Below, piece by piece: positions 32,513 through 44,955 of a stretch of 64,000 nt of DNA. This DNA comes from Cytidiella melzeri (taxonomy: Eukaryota > Basidiomycota > Agaricomycetes > Polyporales > Irpicaceae), in assembly GCA_022592445.1 (NCBI GenBank), contig JABYQR010000135.1:1-64000 (forward strand), in the 5' to 3' direction. The notes beneath the pieces were generated by a model. It had not been told where the DNA came from. It made no database searches and worked only from the letters and a program-made list of their open reading frames with translations. Each line of letters starts with the position of its first letter. Within the stretch, counting starts at the first letter, position 1. Made by a program: the position numbers and the translations under genes.

Positions 32513-35500
32513 CTACGTAGCTCCATACTTTGGTTTGAAGAACGCAGGAGGTAACTTGGCAAGAACGTCTACCAACGGCCTCTCTACCACCACCAACTCC
32601 TTTTCGCCCATAAAGTCCACGAACAAAATCGGGCGGTACGTCGTCACAAGCTTGAAGTTTTCCTGATGGCGCACCCTCTCTTCCTCTCCTCTCCCAAAAC
32701 CCTCCGCACCAAGCTCAAGCGTGTTCATACCCGTCACGCCCTTCGGCGCAGGCCTCGTCGCAAGATTTTTTCCTCCCCACCGTCTCTTCTTTTCGAAACC
32801 CCCTCTTCCTACACCGACTCCCCCCGCGGCGAGATGCACTCGGCACAGCCACGTCGCGCCCCAGAACACCGGAGTCAGCGTTCCCCCCCGCGAGGAAAAA
32901 TCGAAGGCAACTCCGAGGATGGGATCGTGCAACGCCCTCACGCGTTTTGGCACGTTTTGGCCTGTGGAATCCCGAGCCCACAGTGGGAACACCCTGGTTT
33001 CGACGTCGTAGACGTGTATCGAGTTGTCTGCGAGCCCGAGCACGAGGGAGGAGAAGGAGGAAGGGGAGGTGGGGGAGGATGTGAAGGCGAGTGCGTGGAT
33101 GGGGGAGGAGAAGGAGGGGAGAGTGCATGTGTGGGAGATGGAGTCGAGGTTGAAGATGTGTGTGCGGGTGGTATGTGAGGAAGATGAGGTGGAGGCGAGG
33201 TATTGGCCGTCGGGAGAAATGGCGAGTCGGGTTATGGTAGGTGTGGTGAATTTTCGAGGAGAAGGAGGATGGAACGAGGAGTCTGAGTCTGAGTCGGATG
33301 AATCTTGTTGGGCAGCGTCGACGCTGCAATCAACGTTCATAGCTTCTGTCGATTTCGCTCTTGGAGAATCGCCGCTCGAGTCGTTTGCCATTTCAACGTC
33401 CTCCACTTGAACACTTTTCGACCGGCCTCTGATGACTCTTTGCCCCGGCATGAAGTCCATGGATCGATGTTGCTCAAACCTGCGCAACACCTGCGGCTTA
33501 TCGCCTGACAAGTCAATAACGAGCAGGTAGGCAGTCATCGCGCATGCCATCACGAGTTTGGTCCCATCGGGTGTAAAGGCAAGACAGGAAGCCCCGGTTG
33601 ATTCCACTGGTTCGGGGAGATGGGCTTGGAGTATGGACGTGAAGTCTCGAACACGTTTCGGTTTGAGTTCGCCATTGTCCTACAATCCCAAAATGTCAGC
33701 ACCTCTGAGGATAGAAAGGAGAAGATAACAATTTGTACCAATGCTTGCAAACGAAACAGCTTGGACTCATACCAATCCGCTACAGCCACCCAAGTGCCGT
33801 CATCCGAAATTCCACTTGTCACAATGTTAGTATGCACTGACAAATCCATGTCAAGCACAGGCTCCCATCCACCCACACTCGGAAACGGCACCTCCTCCCC
33901 CTCCTCTTCCTCCTCGTCCCTACTCCTCTCCATTCCACTCTTCCTCCCAATACCCTTTTCTGATATCCTCCAAACACTCACACCTGCGTCCCGCTGGCAC
34001 AGCAACAAGCGCGCCTGTCTCGCGACATGCAGCGCACTCGCATGGAACGACCCAGAATTGTACGCCAACCGTCTGTGATACGAATCCTCGAACGTCGCCA
34101 CTGTGCTCGTGCTCAGCGGGTTGACCACTTTTGTGATTGTGCTCGATGGGAGGGCTGCTGGGGTGACGACGACGGACATGTCTAGGCCTCCCGAGGCTAG
34201 AACCGGTGCGACGTCTAGAGGAAATTGGCGACAATGCGTGGTGGGTAAAGGAGTGTGAGGAGGCCAGACGGCGAGGGCGCGAACGTCGTGGGAGTGAAGA
34301 CGACGACTGACGGATTGGACCCAGCGGGTGGAGGAGCGGGAGAGGAGGGAATTACTGGTGCTGGAGTTGCTGGGTTGCTGGGTTTTGATGCGGGAGAACT
34401 GTACTACTTTTTGGTCAACGCCAGAGGTGTAGACTGCGGTGCCTTCCTACGAAGAGGTGCATTTTATCAGAGAGGTGTTGGAAAGCATGGTAAAAATGAT
34501 GATTATGCGCTTACTGGACTGATTGTGAGGGATAGAACATCTGCGCCGTGTGCTTGGAAACTGTGTAGCTGTGTACATGTCCTTGAGTCCCAGAACTTCA
34601 CCATACCGAGGGAGTCTCCCGATACGATTGTGCCGTCACTATGACACGAATGGTCCAGCTCTGCAGAAATCAAAAACACTGCTTCACTTACCAGAGAGTT
34701 CCCACAGCCCAAACCAGTGTCCTCTCCCCTCTCGTTTTATCCGTCCCCATCCTATCAGTCACTCTGCCACTTGCCACATCCCATTTCCTCAGACTACTAT
34801 CCGAGCACCCGGCCACAAGCCACTCATCCTTCCACTCATCCTCATCCTCATCCTCATCCTCATCGCCAGAATCTTCTTCGTCTTCTCCTTTCGCTGGTTT
34901 TACTGTTGCTTGCTTCGGCACAGGCGGACCCCAAGCGATACTCAAAATTCTGCTCTTGACACGATCGAGTCGGCGTAGATGTGTAAGAGTATCATGTTCA
35001 AGAGAGAACAATCGCACTGCTCCGTCTTCGCAGCCTAAGGCTAGAATCGTGGACGCTGGGTTAGGGGTGATACACCATATTGAACCGCCCTGCGAGGGGA
35101 TGGTTCTCTAAATACAATGAAGACGTTCGGCGAATTAGGTCAAGCCGAAAGGATAAGTGGGATTAGGACGTACTCGTATACATGCTCGCTCGAGGTCCCA
35201 CTCGGCAAGTTCAGCCCCTCCTCCTGCGCTGAAGAGCCGGAGGTTGGAAAGAGAGGGTGTCTCGTCCGAGGGTGCGTCCGAGTTGCGTAGAGTGAAAGCC
35301 AGAGAGTCAACCTTGGATGAGTATGGCCCTGGTATAGTCTTGGATCTACATTAGTCTGATGCGGGCTTCTATTGGCAGCAAACATTGCTACATACCTTGC
35401 TCACAACCCAAGCCTGCGGTGCCTGAAGGTCTTGTGCAGGTCCTGTCCACTCGCACAACTCAATGTTTCCATTGGCGCGTCCAACGGCAAGTATGCCAAA

Positions 35501-35647
35501 TTTGAGTGGTTGGCGTGTGACTATGCTTTTCTTGCCCTTGACGGAAGGGAGAGGTAGCGGAGGGAAGGCGAGAGCTGTTACCGCCGAGGGAGTGAAGTCG
35601 ACGAAGCGGCAGCGATGCACTGAGAGAGTCGTTGCTTCGACCGTCAT
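32513..35647 (-). CDS. UTP4: U3 snoRNP protein Utp4 (cirhin), WD40 repeats
   Basis: ATG 35647: HRCRFVDFTPSAVTALAFPP then GILAVGRANGNIELCEW matches the Utp4 start. WD-type repeats follow, such as RILSIAWGPP with WLVAGCSDSSLRKWDVASG, GTIVSGDSLGMVKFWDSRT, SCLAFTPDGTKLVMACAM and ITRLAISPDGQYLAST. The end FKLVTTYRPILFVDFMGEKE, LVVVERPLVDVLAKLPPAFF and KPKYG is highly characteristic. Utp4 is part of the t-UTP/UtpA complex that binds nascent pre-rRNA and builds the small-subunit processome in the nucleolus. An acidic DEDEDEDEDE run is encoded by a TCATCC-type microsatellite near 34833-34862. About nine exons. Divergent from TIM10. Confidence 0.92.
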
Positions 35648-35888
35648 CAGGCGTCGTTATGAAGTTTTGAGACGACGGCTACGTGGAGACCAAAGAACGA
35701 GCAGCGAAACTAGAGGACGAGCACAGCACGACCGACTACAGTGTTTTGAGCAAAGACCAAAGTTTTTGATCGTCTAATTTCAGCAGGGCGATCGTAACGC
35801 GAGTCGCGTACGCGCCCAAAAGCACTCTTCACCGTCCACCACGTCTGCACGACAAGCCTCAACTTAACTTCTTGATAACCCCTCTGTA
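35648..35888. promoter_or_regulatory. Divergent promoter shared by UTP4 and TIM10
   Basis: 241 bp separate the two opposing start codons. It must carry both promoters and leaders; no TATA box stands out. Confidence 0.55.
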
Positions 35889-36325
35889 ATGTCTTTCCTC
35901 GGTGGTGGAAGAGGCAGTGTGGCTCCTGGCACAATTAATCAGGAGCGTGTAGAGATGGCCATGCAAGAGTGAGTGTACCCGCTGTCGCGCTTTCAAGCAT
36001 ATTTCTGACACGGAATGCTTGCGAGTTCAGACTCGACATGGTCACAGATGTTTTCAACCGTCTTGTTTCGTGAGTACAATCTTTTGTGAATCTCAGCCTA
36101 TCAAGACAGGTCGTCATACTTCGCAACGTCACATTTAGGTCCTGCCACACCAAATGCATTAGCACAAGATATGCAGAAGGAGACTTGAACAAGGGCGAGT
36201 CTGTCTGCATCGACCGATGTGTCTCCAAGTTTTTCGAGGTGAATAAGAAGGTTGGGGAGAAGCTACAGGCGATGGGAGCTGGTGCGGCAGCAGGAGGTGG
36301 AGGCGGGTTCGGCAGCGCACCATGA
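35889..36325 (+). CDS. TIM10: Mitochondrial import chaperone Tim10
   Basis: Three exons from ATG 35889. The protein has the twin CX3C signature of small Tim proteins: CHTKC and CIDRC, 16 residues apart, in the context LDMVTDVFNRLVSSCHTKC and LNKGESVCIDRCVSKFFEVN. This closely fits Tim10. With Tim9 it forms a hexamer in the intermembrane space that escorts hydrophobic carrier proteins to the TIM22 complex. The glycine-rich C-terminal tail (AAAGGGGGFGSAP) is of a kind common in fungal Tim10. Introns of about 60 bp are in matching phase; stop at 36323-36325. Confidence 0.93.
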
Positions 36326-36511
36326 GAAGAAGGAGGGATATATGCGCGCATGGAAGGATTTTCCGAGTAGAAAAATGTACCTGTATGGTCAACTAATCTT
36401 GCTTTCTATGTGCATTGCGCATGCCGCCCTAACTAATACCAGAACTCCATTGCGAACGATAGCAGTAGAGGGATGGGAATGGGAATATCTATCGATCCGT
36501 TGTATCCTTTG

Positions 36512-36890
36512 TTACTTTGCACCTGGAAAGCATTCTGCCATCGTCTTTGAGTGTTTGTTCTGTGCATGCTCTTCGAGGCTGGTTGTGGTAAGAATACGTG
36601 AGTGCTGTCCTTCCTAGATCGATCTACAATTGCTTACGCCGGTGCTCGAGTGGTCAACAGCTGGTTTGAAAGTCAACCACCGAAGCCTGCGTGGAGTGAA
36701 GTACTCACAAAGGTCTGCCTGCAGGTCATGCAGATGATGTTCTTGGCCGCTTCGTTGACCTTGTTCTGACTTTTGGCGGTGGCTGGGCCCTTTGCCGCGT
36801 TGCGCTCCCTCTTTTGCTGCGCTTTAGCACCCTAAAACGAAGGTGAGGTCGAAATGAGCATATGAAGGATGGAGAACTCACGTTGCCCAT
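36512..36890 (-). CDS. Small zinc-finger/4F5-type protein
   Basis: Three exons: a 9-base first exon (MGN), then GAKAQQKRERNAAKGPATAK with SQNKVNEAAKNIICMTCRQTF, then HSRILTTTSLEEHAQNKHSK and TMAECFPGAK. About 75 residues. The N-terminus resembles the 4F5/SERF basic segment; the C-x2-C from exon 2 and H-x4-H from exon 3 make one C2H2 zinc finger that spans the intron. This is the At2g23090-like family, conserved in plants and fungi, with no firm function. The finger is recovered only when the second intron is removed in phase 0, which supports the model. Too short to show as one open frame. Confidence 0.8.
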
Positions 36891-37741
36891 ACTAGTTTGG
36901 CCAGAGGATGTGGTATTGTCCCAAGCCAAGTTGTGCCGGCAGCGAGATTAAAACTCCCTTTTGCGGTAAGCGCGTATCGATATATCTCTGGCATTGCTGT
37001 GCGATCAGAATAAATGTGAGCTGATTTGTGCGGACCGGCTGAGACAATGCGGGTATGGGTTGAAGATGAGGAACTCGGAGAGCCGTGCTTTCACCCTTGA
37101 ATTGCTCTCGAGGATGCTGTAGGAATATGAGCACCCACGTAGAACGAGGAGAAAGCGTGCGATAAACCCGTCTCGGTTTTGACGAGCTGCGCGACTTCCA
37201 ATCATATAGCAGTTGCCGCATCGCCCGACAGACCATTCATCGCCTAACCCCGCCCATGTAACATGCCTTGCCCAAACTGTGATGACTTGAATATCGTGCT
37301 CTTAGATTTTCTTGGATGCTACATTCATCGACGGCCACCGCGACTGGACTAAAACTTATGATGCTCTCGCCCAACGATCGCCGGAGGCGCCTATCAGGCG
37401 GACTTTCACATTAACTTATCTTTCTGTGCTCGCGTTGTGGGCCCTCATCCTCTTTGGCTCGCGTTCTCCTCTCAAGTCTCCATATAAGCCAGTGAGTTGT
37501 CATTCTCAGGCTCTATATATGATGTTCATGCTCTATTGGCTATGGAGGAGCGGTCTGGGTACGAGGACTATTGTGGTCTGATTCGGCAGACGCCAGATGG
37601 ACTTGATCACGCCTCAGGAGTCCGCTCCAAGCCGACTCGTCGGTTTATTCGGTGGGAGGCCAGTACTATGATTGTAAGCGGGGCTCGCTTTTATATCCCA
37701 CCCTCACCCTCCTCTCCCCTTCCCTCGCTACGCATTCAACG
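36891..37741. other. Intergenic, no supported gene
   Basis: About 850 bp between the small zinc-finger gene and threonine aldolase. A hydrophobic frame (LSVLALWALILFGSR, 37312-37581) lacks an ATG and has no family match; it could be an exon of an unrecognised gene but I cannot support one. The promoters of both flanking genes lie here. Confidence 0.4.
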
Positions 37742-39390
37742 ATGGCTCTCGTCAACGGTGATCTCAGCGCAGCAAGGGCTGCTATCGCAGACCAAGTCAA
37801 ATTCGACATTTTGACAGAGACGCAGGAGGTGGTATGTCCTCAAATTTCACCTTTGCAGATAAACCGGTTCTAACCCCTCTGGCAGGATAACGAGAATGCC
37901 AGAAATGAGATCGCTCGCTCCTTCATCTGTGCGTATCTCAATTGACCCTTAGCGTCCTCCTGCCTGTGCTAATAAAAGAGCCTAGCTGATACCATTACAG
38001 GCACGAGTTCGATTTTGTGGTAACATGCCATGATTTGACGTCCATTATCGCCGCAAATACAGTGCCTTCAAAGGAGATGTATACCTACGCATCCCTTGCC
38101 TCTGTCGGGGACGATGTCTACCACGAACCATGCACCCTTGCACTAGAAGTTCACATGGCAAAGTTGACTGGCAAGGAGGCCGCGTTGTTCGTGCCGTCTG
38201 GGACGATGTCAAACCAGCTCGCTCTGCGTACCCACCTAAAGCAGCCACCATACTCTGTCTTGTGCGACCATCGAGGTCACATTAACTGGTTCGTGTTCAT
38301 GAAAACCACACTGCGGTCATGGCTGAGTCTTTTTCAAGCTACGAAGCTGGCGGCATAGCTTTTCATTCTGGTGCACACACCATACCCGTTATTCCCTCCA
38401 ATGGTTCGTCATGGTCAACATTACATGATCTGAATTCTTACAGCGAACAGGGCATCATCTCACACTTGCCGACGTCGAAGAGCATATCACTCTTGGTACT
38501 GATCTACACTGGTACGAGCCTTCCTCGTCGGCGGATGTATGGATTTTCCCTGAACTCTATGTCAGCGCTACAACGGAGGTCATCGCGCTTGAGAACACCC
38601 TCAACGGCACAATCTTCCCTCAAGACGAGATCGTCAAAATCTCCCAGTTCGCACACACCAACGGCCTCAAAATGCACTTGGATGGTGCCCGACTGTGGCA
38701 TGTTGCTGCAGAAACCGGCACTCCTCTCAAGACCCTGTGTGACCCCTTCGACTCCGTAAGCTTATGCTTCAGCAAAGGCCTAGGTCAGTTGCCAATTCAT
38801 TGCAATATGCATGATGTTGACATCCATTGAAGGCGCACCTGTTGGGTCGTGCTTGGTCGGCTCAACTGAATTTATCCGCAAGGCGCGTTGGTTCCGAAAA
38901 CTGTTTGGCGGTGGCATGAGACAGACCGGTGTCTTGTCCGCGTCGGCCGCCTACGCTTTGACGCACAACTTTCCTCAACTACCTCGCGTACATGAACTCA
39001 CAAGGCGTTTGGAGAGTGGCTTGAAGGAGCTCGGAGTGAAAATAACCAGTGGTGCCGAGACTTGTATGGTAAGCTTTATGCATTCTCAAATGAACAATTT
39101 CATAGAAGTCCACTGTTCCGTAGGTCTTCATCAACCCGACGCCTCTGGGCATCAGCTACCAAGAGCTTGTCACCCGAGCCAGCGAGCTTCCCGCGCCTAT
39201 CAAGCTTGGTGGCTCACGTCTCGTTGTTCACATCCAGACGTCTCCGCAGGCCGTAGAGGACCTTATCGAGCTTGTTCGCGTGTTGGCCGATGAGAAGGCC
39301 AAGGCTGGTTTTGTTCCCTCCTCGGAGTCTACCTCCACCGCGAGTCAAAGTATCTACGTTCGCTCGATTCGGGCAGAGAAGAAAGCTTGA
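37742..39390 (+). CDS. GLY1: Low-specificity L-threonine aldolase
   Basis: ATG 37742. The enzyme cleaves L-threonine (and allo-threonine) to glycine and acetaldehyde with PLP. Seen: SDTITVPSKEMY (the SDTVT motif), YASLASVGDDVY, MAKLTGKEAALFVPSGTMSN, YEAGGIAFHSGAHT, VIALENTLNGTIFP, LKMHLDGARLWH with the conserved D and R, SLCFSKGLGAPVGS with the PLP lysine, and a typical C-terminal domain. About ten exons. The SDTIT motif is recovered only through a 15-nt micro-exon (37986-38000) followed by an intron beginning GC (38001-38062). The tail ending RAEKKA is extra to the core. Stop 39388-39390. Convergent with URB2. Confidence 0.92.
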
Positions 39391-39567
39391 TTACCTTCAG
39401 TTTTTATTATGAAGAGCTTGGTGCTGTGAATACCGACTGCAGCGAGAATCTCTCAAATAGAAGGACTTATAGATGTATCGTTATAACCTATGACAACACA
39501 TACTCATCCAATACAATACTGGTTCAGAAATATTATTTATATCACACGGATGTGACCGTACAGCAAA

Positions 39568-42500
39568 CTACCCCTTCCCGACGTACTTCTGCTTCTCATA
39601 CTCCCTCCAAATCCCCTTCATGACACTCTTCCCTCCCAAATCAAGCGAAGCAACCATCATCGCATCCCGATTATGCTCTCCCATCATATCACACAGCGCA
39701 AACAGCCCCGGCTCCAGCTCCTTCCGCACATCCGCCTGCAATACACACAACGGGTCGTTCAGAGCCACGATGTACGCACAGAGCACGTACGCTGCGTGCT
39801 TCGAGAACGGCCTCGCGAGCGATTCGGCCTTTTGCCCCTCCGTAGCGCTATGGCTGTTGCTGCCGTACGTGCGCACGATGGTTTTGGTGGTGAGAGTGGT
39901 GAGCAACCTCGCGACAGCCTTGCCGTCTTCGGCCCGAGCGGTTTCGTGAGGGTTGATCCAATTTGGGAGTGTGTCGGAGACGATTCGGGTTTGTTTGCCG
40001 CCAAGGTGGGGGCGGAGGCGACGGAGGGACATGATGAGGCGGCGGAGGATGCAGGTGAGCTGTGGGAGGGTGGTGGCAATGAGGTCTCGCCGGAGACGCA
40101 AGAGGGCGCTGATGATAGCAACAATGTCGCTGAAGGTATTTTTGCATGTGAATGAGTCATGAAGCGTTGAGCCTTTGAAGCAAGAGCCGAGGATGGACCA
40201 GACACTGGAAAGGTCTTGTTGTCGTATCATGGCAGGCTGAAGGGAAGATGAGAAGACATATTGTATATTATTTGACGAACTTACTCGGTCGTTGAACTGA
40301 TAACCCATGAAAGCAAGGATATTGCTTCGGAGGTAACTGCCCTCCTTTCCTGCAACGAGGTTTGCGAACAAGTTCAAGCACCGTGAAAGGTGAGTCTGTA
40401 ACAGCTTCAAAGAACCTGATAGTATGATTTCAGTCGCGAACGAAAGGAATGCGGGGAGAGAGGATACGGACCTTCCGGAGAATTACGCATCATCACATTG
40501 GTTACTTGGATGAGGCTCCCAATGGAGCTCTCACAAAGGCCCTTCGTCGAGAGCCCATCATATAGCAAATCCATCATTGAGCTGAAATCCGACGGTGGAG
40601 AAAGTCTGCAAAACTTTGCCATGCATTCGTCCAAGTCATTGATATCTACTTTCAAAACCCAAATCAGTACAGTTCTCATTATGGAAAGGGTCACATACCC
40701 GAGGCAGAGCACAAGTCGCAGAAGGCCAAGTAAGTTGCGACAGCCGCACTTAGATCTATACCACCGGTCTCGTGTGACTGGGCGAGCAGTTCCGCATGCA
40801 CGATGGACAGGATGACAACATAGACTTCTGTACTTTGCCTTCGTAGACTGTTTGCACAAGTTAACTGGCGTCTGGTCAACGTACGTCCGAACTCCGGGTA
40901 TCGATCTGTCAAGGGAGCGTTGAGTAGCTAGAAGCTGCCAGAAAACCGAGGAGACTCACCATTGCACGAGAGCCATGACGACAGTGCAAGCAATCGATGC
41001 CACAGTTGAAGGATGGGTAGATGGAGAGCAGCGTCAGCTCCATGTTCGGCCGAGCCAATGGCGTGCATCTGAGGGAGAAGCCACCCAGACAGATGTCCCT
41101 TTAAGGCCAAAAGCTTGCTTTGCAGCCCTTCAGTGATCCTAAATAACATGATGAGTACAGGTACGGAAGCCCTAAGGATTGTCGAATACTCTTTTGGCTT
41201 GCATTCCGTTGTGAGTATATCCACCAGATGAACAAGAGCTCGAACACGCAGCTGGGCCCCACTGTATTGTCCAACATGGGCATTCAGAGCTGGAGACTGT
41301 ATGAACGAGTCGAGTATCTGTAGCAGAATGCCCTCACTGTTTACAGCTAGTTTTACCGACGCTCTGGGGTACGTCATTGAGCTGTACTGCAAACGATGGA
41401 CAAAAGCTCACCTCAAGTACATGTTGATGAGCTCTAGTGTAGTCGAGACGAAGCTGTCCGGAGGGGGTTCTAGTCGCTCGAATGAGTCCATTAGAACGGA
41501 AAGGTAGTCGCTGATGATCTACCACGAGTATGGGCATAGGGCACATCTAATGTAGGGTTATAGTGGAAGGACTTACCGTATGGTCGACCGATCCTAGGAA
41601 CTCGTGCATACGCCTCAGGAACTCTCGTAGCATCGTCACACAAACTACGTCGCTTTGGATACTTGCAGAGCTCAGTGCAATGTCGGCGGCTTGAGCTCTA
41701 CGCATGAGGTCTGATCGAGCTTTTCGAGTGAGGTACTCCACGGGAGTACTCAACAGCAGACCGAAGGTATTGGCCACCACAGACGATAGACCATCAGGTG
41801 GTAATGCTGTGGACGGCGTCCTTGAATGAAATTCAGAGAGCAGTTGTTTTATATCTACTTCGTCAATAAGTGTCGTTTCAGTGCTGATGAGGGACAGTAA
41901 AGCATCTTTATAGCGATTAATATCAGCGACGGCGCAACAAAGCATGTAAGAAGCCAAGTACCTCGTAAAGTATGTGACTCCCAAAATAATGCATTGTGCA
42001 AAGCGCGGTGTAACACGTCTTCCAAGGTTATTCCAGAGTACGAAGCACTAGCGCAGCTGGTTTGACGAGCTTGTATTGACGAAATCAACGCTACCAGGCG
42101 TCTGCACTGTTCCTGGGTCGCGTTATCACTGTCATTCCAGTTAGCAGCAACATTTTGTTGGATTTGAAAGACATACTCCGAGTCACATAGCGATAACCAT
42201 CTGTCCAGCAGCATGTGCAAGATTACCACGGCGGCCTCGGCTTGTCCTTCATCTGTGATAGCCAAGTGACACAGATCCCCATTCCATGAGTGGTCGCATC
42301 GCGGCAGCCACTTTTCTAGATAGCTAAGGGCTTCGTCGAATGCAGGAGTTGGTTCAGAACGACCCTTCTCGACATCCATAAACCACGTCCTGAGCTACAG
42401 GAATGATATTAGTCATTACAGCCACGTTCTTGAGGAGGACGAGCCACTTACGATCTCGATGCGTAGCTGTGGCAGAAGACCTTCCACTTTCAACAGCGGT

Positions 42501-44682
42501 GAGAACTTTACAATCACCTTCGCGTTGCCCTCAGTGTCGAGCTGAAGAGTCCTATCGGAACCAAGGGCATATCTCAAGCGAATCATGGCCGATGCGACGA
42601 TCTGCCAACTCCACGTCGAAGAGCTGTCTCCCGAACAAATTCGTTTCGACGCGTTCTTCAACGTTGCCTTAAAAGAGCCATAATATTCTTGTATAGTTCC
42701 AACGACAACTCTACGATCGTTGTCCTGTAGGAGATGCAACGGCAAAGAGGTGAGCGCCACAGAAGCAATGCCAGCGAGCGTCGCGAATGAGATTGCAAAC
42801 GATTCAATACCATCCGATGCTGAGAGAGACCCCTTCTCCGTTTTGCGCTTTTTCCGCGGAACAGAGTCATCTTCTGTGCTCCCCAGCTTGCTGCGCTGTT
42901 CAAACTCGAAAGATGCGACTCGTAGATGTTCAAGGGTGTTCTGGATGATGGTCGATATCTGGCCAGGTGTGGTAAACGCGTAAACAAACTTGGAGAGGTC
43001 GTCCAAGAATGCATGATGGAGTAGCGCGGTAGTAGCTGCCGTGATGTACAGGCTACCGTACGATGATGAAAGGCTGGTGAATGTGTGAGAGCCAAAAGCT
43101 GTCAGGAGAAGGTCTACGACAGCATCGGCCGATCGGGTTTGGGCGTTGTACTCGAGGATATGTTTCAATAAGACGCTAGAAAGGTCTATCGGCAATGGTC
43201 TCTGTAGAATTGGATGCTCAAGCAATGCGATTTGTAAGTCAAAACCTGCTGACCGTAGCGATGATCCGCATGACCCGAGGCAGGATGGGAGCTGCGATGT
43301 CGTAGTCTATGTGTATAACGGTTGCAAATGCTACTAGTGCAGATGCGACCTGTGGGCATTGTGTATCTGGTCATGCGCGTCAGCCAATAGCAATGATACT
43401 CGAAAGCATGCAGTCTCAACCTGTTATATGAGATGCCAATAGATCACACGCGAGCTCAACAACCCCTCGCAGCGTATGCGTCGCCGCTTCATCGTTCAAA
43501 CCAAGGAGACGTTGCAAGTCCACGAATTCTAGCAAAGCAGCGGTTGTCCGCCAGGTACTGTCATTAGCTGGTATGCTATTGATGACCGCTATGCACGAAG
43601 CGAAAAATTTCATTCCTGCTTTGCGAGCCTGTTCTGCAGAGGTGACCGACCCTCGGCTCGAACCCTGACTAAAAAGCGTGTTGCGATGCTTTTGCGTGAC
43701 ATGGACGTATGACTGGAATATTCGCGGAACGCAAGAAAGAATGGCACTGGGAGAGCTGCTGATTGCATCCTTCAGTGTATTCTCGATGGTATCATCTGCC
43801 TGGCCTTGCGCTTGACGGAGAACGTCAAGGCTAAAGAGAGTGTCGATACCCGCCTGATATAATTCTGCATGTGATTGCGGGAAGCTCTGAGCGAGATCGT
43901 CTGAGCTGGTGCATTCTATCCAATCGTGAAACGTGGTTTGGATGAATTTCGCATACAACTGTTCGAACTGAATTTCAGCAGGTTGTAATTTGAAGTATAA
44001 GCTCTGCCACCTTTCTCTTTGCTACAGAATTCGATAACGAAGATCTGTACGATGCCACGACCAGATCCACAAGGCGCGTGACGGCCTCTCTGGTGTTTCC
44101 CTCGGGCTGTTGCCACTCTCGTCTCGCCAAACACCGAACCACTGCACTATAACAATCGAGCAGTGTATCAATGTTAATTTTGGGCACAGCTATCGGCCAC
44201 AGCAGAGATAGGGTTCTGCAGCCAACGTAAAGCAGCGCAGTAGGGAAGTCGTGATCCGCGAGACCCAGAAAGGCAACGAGAATCGGGGCTGTAGGAATGC
44301 GATTGAGGAGAGGCAGAAGCCATGTCCGCAGTGTCCGAGATGTGCGCGAGCCAGTTGTGGACTTTGCTGACACGTGAAGGATGTCGCTGAGCAACTGCCA
44401 TATTTGCAGGTCCAGCAAATGATTGGACGAGCTGAAGTGTAAGGTGGTGAGTAACACGAATTTACCAAAGCATATACGTTTGACCCGCCTGCTAGTGTCT
44501 TTTTCTTTGAGCAGCCTCGTGAGGATCCATTCGACTATGTTTTCTTCCTTGTTGGGTACGAGACGCGACTCGTCGTCCCATGTTGCCCTAGCCAACTCGA
44601 GTTTTGTCGGTCCTCCAGGCTGAGGAGGGTCCGAGGGCGCCCTCAACGCCCTGACAAAGTCCTGAGCAGAGAGTGGTGGCAT
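39568..44682 (-). CDS. URB2: Ribosome biogenesis protein Urb2/Npa2
   Basis: A very large helical protein (roughly 1,450 residues, at least eight exons). ATG 44682 gives MPPLSAQDFVRALRAPSDPP, a typical Urb2 start; an in-frame ATG at 44736 is an alternative. Coding blocks lie at 43975-44682, 43416-43958, 42416-43225, 41855-42379, 41547-41984, 40928-41392, 40407-40859 and 39568-40410. The C-terminal end carries the Urb2/Npa2 domain: LCAYIVALNDPLCVLQAD, ELEPGLFALCDMMGEHNRD and VMKGIWREYEKQKYVGKG. Urb2 acts in the nucleolus in early 60S (27S pre-rRNA) assembly with Urb1 and Dbp6. The middle is poorly conserved and cannot be judged by eye. Exact splice sites were not all resolved. Confidence 0.8.
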
Positions 44683-44955
44683 AGTGCCAAGCTCTGGCCA
44701 GGTCCGAGTCCAAAGCGGCTTGAAAACGGCGGACATCAATGCCGACGACGGCAAACATTAAGAAGCACGTGCCTCCTTAATGAATGGGCGCTTGCAGGCC
44801 GAGGCGTGTAGAGAAGTTGGTCGAGCGTGGACTGGGCATTGTGCCGTTCCTGTGCCACCATCGACTCGTCAAAACCAGCACTCACGACGATCTGTCCTCT
44901 TCATACATGACATCCACGCAGTCCCGGACTAGTCTCCTTCCCACTTAACTCCTGG

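Noticed and set aside
32666..33178. Long plus-strand frames, Glu/Gly- or Pro/His-rich
   Set aside because: They are antisense or out-of-frame shadows of the UTP4 3' exon.
37312..37581. Hydrophobic frame before threonine aldolase
   Set aside because: No ATG, no matching splice partner and no family resemblance.
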